The notes under the pieces were generated by a model. The model was given only the letters and a program-made list of their open reading frames with translations, was not told the DNA's origin and did no database searches. Both the position numbers and the translations under genes were made by a program. Positions 9,964 through 21,900 of a stretch of 64,000 nt of DNA are shown in pieces. Each line of letters opens with the position of its first letter. Position 1 is the first letter of the stretch. The DNA is from Norana najaformis (lineage: Eukaryota > Annelida > Clitellata > Crassiclitellata > Hormogastridae): positions 49,182,530 to 49,246,529 of the forward strand of contig OZ029914.1 in NCBI GenBank assembly GCA_964023275.1, in the 5' to 3' direction.

Positions 9964-11095
9964 GTAAGTTAATTTACTACTTCTTTCTAATAACTGAAAC
10001 GTTCTTTATGTATGTAGCGTAGTTGATTTGCTGGATTTGCATAGTTAAGCCATAATGTAGCTTAGAGTATAGGGCAAATAATTTAGCTACTGGTGTGTAT
10101 TTTTCTGGTTGTGCAGAATTGAGTTTAATTGCATCACTATGAAAAGAATTTTATGCCGTTCCCCCTTCCTCTTCTAATGAGGAGCTGGCTGTTTGGGACA
10201 TGTACCAAAGTGTAATCACATTTTCCTCTCTCCTGAGATTCGGACCCCGTTAGAGGGGCAAGGCCGTCCGTCCTCGAAGCCCTAACTCACCGTAATAGGG
10301 CGGAATCCTACTACTCAGCCTGACGTTACGGCGAAGGGTTGAGATAGTTCTCGTGTGACCATACTCTGGGTAATTTTACCAGATGACCGTTCAGCGTGAT
10401 CAGCTGAGTTGGCGTCCGCGGTTCCCGGATGAAGACTGCTGCCTCTATAGGCCAGCAAGGGTTCTTTCCAGCTCCATCAAAAGACCATCAAGATCACTAC
10501 CACCCGGCAAGTTCCACATGATAAAGAAACCTTACTTAGCGCCCTTACCTGAAAAACACCCATAACCGCCACAATACATTTAGGAAAGACTCGCGAGACC
10601 AAAGTCTTGGCAAATACCGGACAACTTCTTATAAGTACCTTAGCGTTAGTTTGTACAAGTCATTTTTAAGGGAACTGGGTACTGGCGTTCCAAAGAGGCC
10701 AGCGTTTATTCGTACACTTGTTTATTCGTACGTTCCTTTGTATGCCTTTTCGCCGATATAGGCGATTTACTTTAGCTTCGAGTTTTTAAATCAACATCTT
10801 AATTATCCATGTTTCTACATGCAACAAATACAGCTAAATGCACCGTTAGAATAAAAGGCTAAATGTATTTCCACTGTCTAAAGCAGTATACGGGCATCAA
10901 ACACACCGGCGATTATTAGAGACCGGCTTTTAAAAGAGTCCGACGTTTATTTTCGAAGATCGTTTTTACTCCGACGGCTGTTGGGGACTGTCGCTTACTT
11001 GGGACCCGGAACTTAAAAGATGTTTACGGCAAAGAGCTCAAATTCAAAATTTGACCACTAGTAACGATATCCATTGACTGTGCACTGAAATACCC
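9964..11095. other. Non-coding flank duplicated at 42202-46600
   Basis: No gene is seen. The segment aligns with unit 2 but lacks three insertions found there: the element at 42508-43769, the Tc1 element at 43849-45633, and a short (TTAC)n-tailed piece at about 46413-46526. It therefore serves as the empty-site record for all three. Confidence 0.7.
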
Positions 11096-12355
11096 TGACA
11101 AAAGTTTCCAATAAAAGTCTGCGATAATGGGCTGCAGCAAAATATCAATGTACAGTTTGGAAATTAATATTTTCGAACTTGCTTCTTCGTCCTAAGGTGT
11201 CTTTCAGCGTTACTCGTCGATTCATGAAATTCTCTCGCTGCCCTTCATCTGTGATGTTCGATACAATTAGCGTCCCCCTTGTATTTTTAACTATCGTGGG
11301 TAATCGATAGCGGGACCGAATAGTTACAGGCTTTTAAGAAAGGTCACAGAGTGCACCATGACGTAATGGGTTGTTAAGAGAGATTATTCAAAATAAGAGT
11401 AGTTGCAGTGACGTGAACTGCTAAGACGGGGATATAACGTCACACTAATAACAATGTAGCAGAAGATTTTATAGAACAAGAAGGTAGTTTCTGTTTAATG
11501 ACGCTGAGTCGTAACGAAGATGATTAGCATCGCCCCTTTTTTATTCAGATTTAGGACTATCACCGCGCAAACACGGTAGTGGCTGTGTTAGCAGCATGCA
11601 GAGAGCGATGAGATTTGCACAAATGTTGAATACAAGCACGCTGCTAAAAGCTAATGGTACTACAGATCGCGCAGCCTGTCGAGTTTCAGATTGGGCGACC
11701 TTCCCCTTGTCGAGAAAGGATTGCGTTGTTTTGCATTTAGACATCAAAGGTATGTATCATAAATTGATTGTGGTTTGAAGTGCAGTAGCGAAATGCTGTA
11801 GTTAATGTTTTGTAGTTCTTGGTTTGTGGAAAGCTACGCGGAATTTACTGGGTTAGCTTGCAGAAGGCGATTTTGGCTATGTTGTTAAGGTAATTTGTCG
11901 TGTCACAATGTGACACGCTCTATCTTAGTCCGCTCTATCTTACTTTAAATCTGGCTGCATTTCTTAGCCTATCACTTGTAAGTTATTGTATAGTACTGGC
12001 TCTGCAAGATCCGTATTTATTGGTGGAAATTACTGTGATTTTCACAGTTTGTAGTGGATAAAAGAGTTTACTCTTGGGCGATTACAACTGATTGTAGGCT
12101 ATTAATAGACACGGATTTCCCTGCGATTCTAGCAAAATTCGCTAAGATGTTGCGTCGCGCTGCGTGAATCTATAGTCCGCTGCTGTAAAGGGAAATGCAA
12201 TCGAAATCATATGCTATCAAACATTTATATAACGCATGTTAAATAGCTCACATATCATAAGCTCTCCCGACCAGATAACACAAAACTACGATGCAAAAGA
12301 CTAGCTTTTAAACGGCAATAGAATAGAATAAAAAGAAGGTTATGCAGCTGACAAC
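11096..12355. repeat. Low-copy repeat unit 1 of the 11-16 kb array
   Basis: Landmarks shared with later units are GGTCACAGAGTGCACC at 11342, an interspersed motif resembling ATCCAGGCTTGGGACTGGCA (degenerate near 11545), a segment like TTGTATCAC...GTTTGAA...CAGT near 11745, and ACCAGATAACACAAAACT at 12270. It is about 1.2 kb long before a unit-specific insertion. No ORF with recognisable homology was found. Confidence 0.55.
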
Positions 12356-12955
12356 AAGTCGCTGAGGCTAACCCCACTGTTCCGGTCGAAACATAAGTCT
12401 GTCCAAATGCTGATTAAAGGTGGGCTGGTCAGTGCACTCTTGAGAAAGTCACTGCCGAAATATTTGTTGTCAAATTCAAAAATCGACTCACAAGGATCCG
12501 ATTTCAGGGTTGGGTCTCCCTGCTGTGCGGTCGCGAGACGGACTGGTAACGAGAAGATAAGATGTTGTATAAAACTCGGAAAACTCGGGGAAAGACACAC
12601 CCGCATTACTTCTTGTCGAAATTCAAACGGCATAAATGGATAATGGAAAGATACCACGGATCTTAACGCAGACCAAGAGAAGTACCGGTACATCATAGAC
12701 CGGCTCATAACCCAGAGACAGGACTGAGTAACCCAAATGGAATAGGAGTCGACCGTTTTGACTCCATATATGCTTGTCAGAACACACAGCTATGAGAACT
12801 GACTTAATTGCAGGGAAGAGCCTCCTTGTGCGTAGGTCGGGACGAAGTTCTATGTGTAAATAGTGAAGGGCGGAGAGAGGACCTTCACAGTCATAGAGTT
12901 CCATATGGGTATCCTATCTTCCGAAGCAGAATTTATTAACTGTGTTGGTCGATAA

Positions 12956-13498
12956 TTGCCAACACAGAAACCCAGTACCGAAACTTACCCAAGTGGCATA
13001 TATACGTGTGGACTGGGAGTCCTACACAAGGAGACGGAGCGAGAGACAGGTGATAGTGTGATGATGCGTCGCCCTATATCCATGTGCCAAGGGCGGAAAG
13101 ACGCAGAGGCTCGTCGTAATACTTCCCTATTCCAGGAACCAAGAAAACGACTGTTGTCTGAGATTATTGGCGATATCGGGAGATTTACGAAATGTAGAAT
13201 GGTGGTGACGAGAAAGCCCGTAGTAAAGAAGGCGCGCAGAAAGGGAGCGACTATTGCCGGTAAAAGAACGAGACCTGTTCTTAGCAAAGGCCTTTCTCGG
13301 GACAGTACCCATCCGGCGACCGCGGAAGAGCCAGAGTCAAATCCCGAGATAGAGCTTTACAGTGTTGACTCCCTTAAGGAAGCGTCCCATCCTAATTCTT
13401 TCTTGAAGAGATCAGACACTATGGGCACAGATGATACAAAAAGGCCATTTTGCGTCAGAAGAAGAAGGGGCAGTGAGACGGGTGGATTACAGCGTTGA
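12956..13498 (+). other. Unrecognised 180-codon basic ORF in a repeat-unit insertion
   Basis: The longest open frame here that I cannot assign to an Ig or mobile-element family. The frame lacks a good early ATG; the first is MMRRPISM at 13061. The product is rich in Arg, Lys, Glu and Ser (KKARRKGATIAGKRTR) and has no domain I recognise. It sits in a stretch of about 1.2 kb (12356-13545) missing from the neighbouring repeat units, so it may belong to an unknown mobile element. It could equally be a chance frame. Confidence 0.2.
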
Positions 13499-13545
13499 TC
13501 CGGGCCAGTCAACCCCGCCCTGCAAAGTCATGTCCCGCAAAATGA

Positions 13546-15330
13546 CGACAATATTACGCTCGCGAATATAAAACAGCATGTTGTGATAATACTGGAAACA
13601 ACACGCTGTGATAAGCTAAATATAGTAACTGGAATCAGCCGCCGAGCCTCACATTGAGCGATCTTTCATTTTGGCAAACGTCAACCCTTTTCGAGGTACT
13701 TTAACGTTGTTTTGTGTTTAGACGTGAAAGGTTTGTATCATATATTTATTAAGGTTTGAAATGCAGTCACCAAATGCTGTAATTTATGTTTAAGAGTCTG
13801 TGGGTTTATGGGTGGATTCGCGGTACTTATTGGATTTGTTTTCTCCGGGCATGTCAATATGCATACACAACATGAGCATGTTTCGGAAACTTTGTTCAGA
13901 GCTATTTTGTGATTTGCCTAAATTTCAGACGAATGCTTTTTCTTACTGTAATTCTTACTGCATTACCGCAATCAATCAGTTATTTTGCATGGTACTGGTT
14001 CTGCAGGATTCGTATTAATGATCGAAATTACAGTTGATTTCATGACCCAGGATTTTCTAGTAATAGTGGTTTTTCCTGCACGGGCATTTTACAGAGCTGC
14101 ACAGAGATGTTCCATCGCGCTGGATAGTGATGAGGATTTACTTCTTTATAGTTTTGCTGCTATTAAGAGAAACGACAACGATTACTTTAATTTTAGAAGT
14201 ACGCATAATCATGTAATCCTACATTTATATGATGTCTGTTAAGAAGAAACTCTTCACGACCTGACAACACAAAACCCCAATGGAAAAGAATAATTTTGAA
14301 ACGATTATAGAGGGAAAAGATCGTTAAGCATCATATGACACGTTGTAGGTTACAAGACAACTGAATTCCGGAATGATAGGTCGATTGCCATGTTTTGTCG
14401 ATCCCTGGACAATTCTGCGATATGATATCTAACGAAAGCATACACGATCTAAAAACTTTAGTTGTATCTGGTTTAGCCTTCCTGACGACCCCAAGTTGTT
14501 TACATAAAATTTACCTCCAGACAGTCACATTCCATCAGATAGTTTTAAGAGATGCGTTCTACACGTAGGACGTTTAGCTGCTGAAATTGATCCGGACACC
14601 TTTATCGACTAAGGCAAGGGTCAAGTACTGGGTCGTAATAAAAATATTCAAGTCGGGTATCCGCTTTCGCTCACTGGCAACTCGCAAGCGTATGCGCGCC
14701 CAAATTATTCATTTATAAGATTCTAATTTTCTCCGTACCTTCGAACCCATTGTAATTTAGAATCCTAACTGTGAACGTGCACGAGAAACCCCACAAAATT
14801 GCACTGGATTGGGCTGGAATTGCTGAATAATTAGGTGAAAACTCTTGTTTTCATAAAAAATAGTTGTAGAAAGTTATAATTTTTTAAAGATGAAGGTATC
14901 TTCCCAGCAACTTTTGAGAAATTGCGAGTTAAAGTTTATCATGACTATAACTCGACCTATATTATATTTCTTTTCATCTAAAATAGCCGGACTACAACAC
15001 TGTCGAATTCGATTTATCTTAGTTTGGCCACTGTATGGGTTTCATATGACGATTCTGCGGGAAATATTTTGTATTCTGCCTATGCATCAAAATACCTTGA
15101 CCAAAGTCATGTTCGTTGCTATCAGCGTCGCTGCTTGTATGCTTAATTATCGTGGTTAATCTATTGCGGGGCCGTATAGTTACAAGCATTAAGAAGGTCA
15201 CAGAGTGCACCGGGAAGTAATGGGTTAAAAGCGGTTAAGAGAGATGAACATTTGCAATGACATCACCAGGCAGGACGGGCATAGGATATAACGTTACACT
15301 ATTAGATATTGTATGAGAAGAATAAGTAAA
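13546..15330. repeat. Low-copy repeat unit 2
   Basis: It aligns in patches with units at 11.1 and 15.4 kb and at 49.9-52.4 kb. Examples are TTTGTATCA near 13730, the CGCGCTGGATAGTGATGAGGA block at 14116 (compare 52318), and GAATGATAGGTCGATT at 14372 (compare 16018). It ends with another GGTCACAGAGTGCACC at 15194. No gene was recognised. Confidence 0.55.
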
Positions 15331-16425
15331 ATGCGGAGGTAGGGAGTTTCTGTTTAACGATGCTGTGTCATAACGAAGATGGTTAGCATCGTCCCTTCTC
15401 TAACCCAGACAGTGTCGGAGTTAAATCAAGGAGAAAATGATACAATAATATTTATATTTGCACAATATAACAACGTGCTGTAAAGAGCTCAAGTATCATG
15501 GTCTATCGTGGCCCGTATATACGACCTGTATTTTAGCAGATGGTCATCATTGTTGACCTTGTTTTGCATTTAAACGTCAAAGATTTGTATCACAGATTGA
15601 TTGTGAATTGAAATGCAGTGACAAAATGCTGTATTTTATGTTTTGTAGTTTTTAGTCTATGGAAAGGCACGCGAAATTTATTAGTTTTTTCTTACTTATC
15701 GCGATTCGACGCCATGTTTAGTTCCATGAATCGAGGCTATTAATAGTCATAGATTCCCGTGTTTCTTGTGTAGGAAGTTGTTCCAGCGCGCTGGATCTAT
15801 ATTCCGCTGCTGTTGTGAATGGAAACGCAGTCGTAATCATTTGTTATCGTACACTTATATAGCGCCTATGTTGGTAGATATATTGTCGGCTGTCCCGACC
15901 AGACAACATAAAACTGCGGGCGAAAAATTGGCCTAGTTTTAAACTAGAATAGCATAGAAGCACAAGAAGATTATGTAGCTTGCGACACGTCGCAGGTTAA
16001 AAGACAACTGAGTTCCAGAATGATAGGTCGATTAACATGTTTTATCACTCAATGGAAAATTCTGCGATATGATTCTTACAAAGGTACGATCGAAAAGTTT
16101 TGGTTTATCTGCCCCTGACGCCCCTACTGAACATAGTCAACCACCGTATTCTTTATAAAAAAACATTCGGTCTGGAGATTAATTTTAACTCCCTGGCAAG
16201 CCCCTGTCGTTTACGCACAAATTATCATTTTCAATGAAAATATTTGATGGAGCTTTTCAAACGCTAAGCGGTTGTTTCCTACATTCGAACGCATTGGGCA
16301 TCCAAATCTTAGATATCGACACATAGAGCAAAATATCGAAAATATATTGTTCTATGTTCAGCGAAGATGATTATCGCCCCTCCTCCTTTATCCATGCTTG
16401 GGACTGGCACCACCCGAACACGGCA
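15331..16425. repeat. Low-copy repeat unit 3
   Basis: It follows the same order of landmarks as unit 2, 1.6-1.9 kb downstream: CAACGTGCTGTAAAGAGC near 15472, TTTGTATCACAGATTGATTG near 15584, GAATGATAGGTCGATT at 16018. It closes with the interspersed TTTATCCATGCTTGGGACTG motif at 16387. No gene was recognised. Confidence 0.55.
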
Positions 16426-16567
16426 GAAAATTCAATACAAGCTCCGTCTAACAAACAGTAACGGTTATAGCAAGATTGTGCCATCATCTGTGCTTCTTGC
16501 ATTGAATATTTTAGCTACTGTATCTATATCTTTGAAAAGTGAACAGCTTGAATGAAATGGAGCAACT

Positions 16568-18240
16568 GTAATGTAATGTAACCGAATATTTATAAAGCGC
16601 CACTTCAAGATAAACTCTTCAGAGGCGCTCCCGGCCCGACAACCCAGATGCCCTGGGAAATAAGAAGGTCTTCAAGCGCTTGTGGAAAAGAAGGGGAGAC
16701 AGACTAAGAAGTTCCTGGCGTAGGTCATTAGGAAGCCCATTCCAAAAAGTAAGACCAACCCCAGCCAAACTTCTGCGCTGGGCCGTAGCTCTTCGGACCG
16801 ATGGGGCAAAGCAAGTCACCCCCGTACCGCCGAACGAAGTAGTTCGCGGCCCGGAAAGGAAGAGGCCAAAACACAGAGCTCCCTAAGATAAAAGGGGGCG
16901 CAACCTAAGAGGCAATTACGAGCCAGGATTTTGAATTTGATACGCTCCCGGATAGGCAGCCAGTGAAGCTCCTCCGAAGTGTAAGCAGAGATGTGGCCAA
17001 ACTTAGGGATACCTCCGATCAGACGAACAGCAGCGCGCAAGACAGCGTGTAATTGCGATATGCAGGGAAGACTCAAGCCAGCAAAAACAGCATTGCCATA
17101 GTCAATCCTGGAACAAATAAATGGATGGACCAGAATGGTAGCAGCCTGGGTCGTGAGAGAGTGGCGGATAGTGCGCAGTTGACGCAGATGGTAGAAACAC
17201 GTTCGACAGACATTATTCACATGCTCTTTCAAAGTAAGTTCCCGCTCCAAGATCACACCTAGGTCACGGACTGAGGAAGAGAAAGAGATATCAGGGAAGA
17301 GCCTAAGTAATCTGACCAGAAAAATCTTAGAACGCTGGGCACGGCTGCCGAAACAAAATAAACTGAGTCTTACCAGGGTTCAGCCGCAGACGCTTTGAGT
17401 TCAACCGGGCCTCAAGTGCTTCCGATGCCCGAAGCAATTGGTGAACTAAATCGACAGATTCACCAGCTGGGCCATGAATATATGCCTGTGTGTCATCAGC
17501 ATACTGGTGATTCACTACCCCGGTTGGAGACAGGATAACGCCCAGGTCAGTCGTGTAAAGAATAAAAAGGGAGCTAAGACAGAGCCCTGAGGGAGACCCA
17601 AGGAGACCGAGGACCAATCAGAACGTGTTGGACCAAAGATCACAGATTGAGAGCGGCCAGAGATGAATGAACAGAACGATGAAAGAGCAGGGTCGACGAG
17701 TCCAAAGGACATCTCTAGACGCCCCAGAAGGATATTGTGGTCGACAGTGTCTAAAGCTGCACTAATATCAAAAAGCGCAAGAAGGGTGGATCCAGGCTGT
17801 ACGGTCCACGAGGCTACGTGTGCGTCTAAAATGGCGCTCAAGTCGCCTGACATCTCGCCTGAGACCGCGGCACTCACCGTCGAACCAAGGTGACAGAGGT
17901 CTCTGGCGGACCCTGACGGTTCGGAGTGGCAGAAGACAGTCAATCAATGACCGCGTAGAAGATTCCTAAATCGCGAACAGTTCCTCCGATGTTCCGCCAG
18001 GGATGATAGATACTCCAGCAGCGGACTGTTCTGCAGGCCAGCCTGGAAGGCCTCGCGGTCAAGTCTCCGCCAGCCCCGAATAGATCTGAGTGCGAAAACT
18101 GGTTGTGCATTAAGAAAGGGCGTCGTAAAGGTAAGAAGGCCGTGGTCCGAGAGATGCGTAGGCTCCACCCGGAGGTCCTGGGTGACACAGTCGTCCCTCG
18201 TGACAATGACGTCCAGCCAGCCCCCAACTTATGTGTAGGC
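16568..18240 (-). mobile_element. CR1/L2-like LINE, 5'-truncated and decayed
   Basis: Read on the minus strand: the end of the endonuclease domain (18168-17944; THLSDHGLLTF), then RT blocks LFDISAALDTVDHNIL and GLPQGSVLAPFLF, then YADD (17492-17503), then LRDLGV-type and HWLPIRERIKFKIL blocks (17256-16816), and the C-terminal FWNGLPNDLR...KTFLF (16819-16619). Several frameshifts break it. The first RT blocks are deleted. A (TTACAT)-type tail lies at 16568. It encodes the endonuclease/reverse transcriptase needed for target-primed retrotransposition but is inactive as it stands. Confidence 0.85.
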
Positions 18241-18872
18241 TCGGTGACGTAAGACAGTATTTGATGACAGTATATGACGATGACAACGATGATGATGTTG
18301 ATTAGCATGATGTCTCGGGAATTCTGGGGATTTTTTGCTTTTATATTTTAAAATTGGGGTTGATTTAGAAGTTTATGAAAACTTTGTTTTATCTGCGTGT
18401 AATAAATTGGAGTTCGATAACAGCAATCCAAAACTCACGACATTTATGGAAAGAAACATAAACTGAGCATGCTGTTATGATCAACAAAATCTTTTAGCAT
18501 GTCATTACTTCCGTTACCTACTATTGTATTCGCATTTGGCGAACGGAAAAAATACTATTTATAAAGTTCTAATTAATTTATTTGTACTATGATGGCTGAA
18601 ATGACATTATGGGCATATTTTAAAAGTTTCAGATTTGACAATTAATTCTGGACATTTACGTGTTATTTTCAAATTTGACTCACTGCAAAATTCTTTCATC
18701 GATATGCTGCATTTTATGCAAATTTAGTTATGTCAGTGGTTTATTATTTTCAATAACTTACTTCTGTATCAAGGGTTTGTTCTGTGCATCATTTTCATAG
18801 TCTATCTCGTTTTCAAATATTTATTCGTTTTCTTGATTTGATGGATTTTTACAGTGATTTGTTCCTTCATAG

Positions 18873-18977
18873 TTCAAGAAAACCTTCAGAAAGAAAAAAT
18901 GACATATTTTAATGGTAAACAGAGAAAGATTCCTTTTCATGGTATCATATCGTGCCTAGTGGCATTCAACATTTCAT
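18873..18977 (+). CDS. B2 leader exon
   Basis: Acceptor TTCATAG ends at 18872; donor GTAAGT at 18978. The ATG at 18899 follows AAAAA and starts a 26-codon leader with the hydrophobic end SCLVAFNIS, phase 1 out. The frame is also open from the acceptor to the ATG (VQENLQKEK in phase 1), as in all four B genes, so the true start may be upstream. Confidence 0.6.
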
Positions 18978-21900
18978 GTAAGTCTTATTTATTGAATTCA
19001 TACATACTTTTCAAATATATCTATACTTTGATCATAGCAAACGCTCGAGAATTTTCTATAAATTCGTTAATTAAATATAAGGTTGATACTCGAATTTATA
19101 AATACTCGAACATTTTATGTAGGTCTGAATTTTTCTACGATTTATGCGCAATAGTTATTAAACCACTGAGTATATTCATTAAAAGTCATATTTGAGCTTT
19201 GTCTCTGGCTGGTCTGTAGGAACCGCTATATAATCTAGATTGTGCTATTATATTGTTCAATAGGTCTTACTGTGATTTTAAGTGTCCTATGTAGCCGATG
19301 GCTTAAATGTTTTAATTTCAGTTGCTTATTCAACATTTGTTGAATTTCCTATGAATGCAATCATATTGGAACACGAATTGTCCAGAACGATTGATATGGC
19401 GTGTAAATCGGATTCCCAGTCCAATTTGAAATGGTTTGTGAAGAAGAATCATGAATCGGAAAAAGAACTATTGTATAATGGGTACTTTTTGCGTCGAGAT
19501 GCAGAATCCTATTGTACAGTTATAACGGATGAACCGAGAAAATACAACTTACGTCTCAGAAATACGGCGGAAGCTGCACAAACCTACAGTTGCTTAGAAC
19601 CTGGAACCTTAGCTGAAGCCAGCGCAGATTTAATCTGGCTCAGTACGTTAAGTAACTTCTTTTTGTCTGTTACCTAAGTGGTGTGAATTATTTATTCTAT
19701 GTTATTTCCTGGAGTTACTTAGTTAGACCATGATTTATACTTGATTAGGAGGCATGTAATATAGCTGCTAATTGGTATTTATTTTTAGCTTTGTTGAATT
19801 GCTTGTTAAATAAGATATTCAATGAACGGAACTTTGTGATTAAACTGGCACTTAGATATATTTAGCTACTTATAAATACTTCTGCTTTTTGATACGAGTC
19901 CGCCGATCATTAGGCTTCGAAAACGGTAAAAGTAACACTTCTTTGAGCGCGTCTGTAAAATTTCCTCACAAGCATTTATTTGTGGTCGAAAGATCTTTAA
20001 GGCGCAGACATGACCACAACAATCCAACGACCAGTGCGCTGTAGGCTTTGAAGGATGTATGTGACGCTCACATGCGAAGTGTGCCACCGTTCAATAATTG
20101 GACCGTGTATGAATCAATAATATTGTTCAGTGACCAAACAATTTAAGATACTGCTATCTGTCGATAATTAACACAAGCTGTTTTCTTTTCGGTTCAGCAT
20201 ATGAAGATTTAATTCACAGTATTAATGTCGACTTAGCTACATTTTTTTTAAAATTAAATTAAATTGGAAATGTTCCTTCAAATTGATCACAACTGGACTT
20301 CATTTCATCTTCCATTATTAAATCCTGTCCTAATGTGTTTTCCTTCCTCATCGCTCATCTTTCTAATCTCTCCTTTTTGCAAAAAGTCATTATGTTCGCA
20401 AAGAGACAGAGGGATCACCTCCTCCCACATATACTTCAACGCAGTGCCACCTGGAGTGCTTCAAGATGGTGGTTGGCGCGGAATTGAAGTCGCTTATACT
20501 ATCCTCTCCCCTAAAACCTGCGCTCTCGACCCTATCCAGACCTTTCTGCTCCATGATTTTGTTGACGAGCTGTTGTCATTCCTCGTGCGACTCTGCAATC
20601 CATCGTTGGCCGAAGGAATTTTACCATCAAGTAGGAAGAGTGCAGTTGTTTTGCCCTCGCTCAAGAGACCAGGGTTGGATCCGGAAGGCATCGCCAACTA
20701 CCGACCAATCTCAAACCTGACATTTCTTTCAAAGGTTATGGAACTTATGGAAAGGATCGTTGCGCAACAGGTTACACACTATTTAGAAGTGAATGGTCTG
20801 TTGCCAAAGTTGCAATTCGGTTTCAGAAAGGTCACTACACGGAGATGGTCCTGCTTAGACTGATTCTCGGATATCTGTGATGCAATTGACATTGGACATG
20901 TAAAGCTTTTCTCCGTCTTTGATGTAAGCGCAGCGTTTGACACTGTCGACCATGACATCCTGACTACCTGTTTGGCACCTGGTACGGCGTTGCTGGTAGA
21001 CCCATGGTCTGGTATCGGTCCTTCATGGATGAGCATACGATGATGATGACAGTGGGTTCGGAGCGTACGGCGCGGATACCAGTTCCGTTCGGTGTCCCAC
21101 AAAAATCAGTACTGGGGTCACTACTTTTCATCTTGTATACGACCGACCAGATTCCGATCTTCACTGCCCTGGGGTCTCGGGGCCATCAGTATGCCGACGA
21201 CATTCAACTATACTTTGCTTGCCACCCGTCTGATGCTCTTGCTTGTGTGTCGTATTTGCAAGCTGCTGTGGCAGAGCTGCAGGCATGGATGTCTTCCAAT
21301 CGGCTTCGGTTGAATCTGATTGGGCTCATGTCAGGCGCGTTCAAAAATCGATGAGGAGCTGATCAAGTCATGCTTCCCTACTTGGTATCAACAAATCATC
21401 GTTCGTGACCTCGGCGTGCTCTTGAACGGGGAGTTGTATATGGCAGAACACGTTAACTCTCTATTCAGGTCCTGCTACTTCCAGTTGCGTCAGATTCGGG
21501 TTATACGGCGGAATCTGTCGTTCAGTGCGGCTGCGACCCTCGTTCACTCCTTTGTCTTGACGCGACTTGACTATTGCAACTCAATCTTGGCCAAGTTCCG
21601 GATATGTCAGCTTCAGCCCGTCCTTAATTGCGCTTCCCCACTACTGGCCATTTTGCTGAAGTTCTCCTATATATCTGACTATATGAGAGACACGCTCCAT
21701 TGGCTCCCACTCGAGGAACGAATTAGGTTTAAGATCCTGTTTCTTGACCGAGCCTCCATGGTTGGGTCTGCTCCATCATATATCAGTGAGCTACGTGTTC
21801 CGGTCTCGGTTCAACTGAGTCGGCGATCGTTGCGCTCCACCGCTCGCGGCGATATGCTGGTGTCGCCCTACCGCAACTCAACTCGGGCTCGTCGTGCCTT

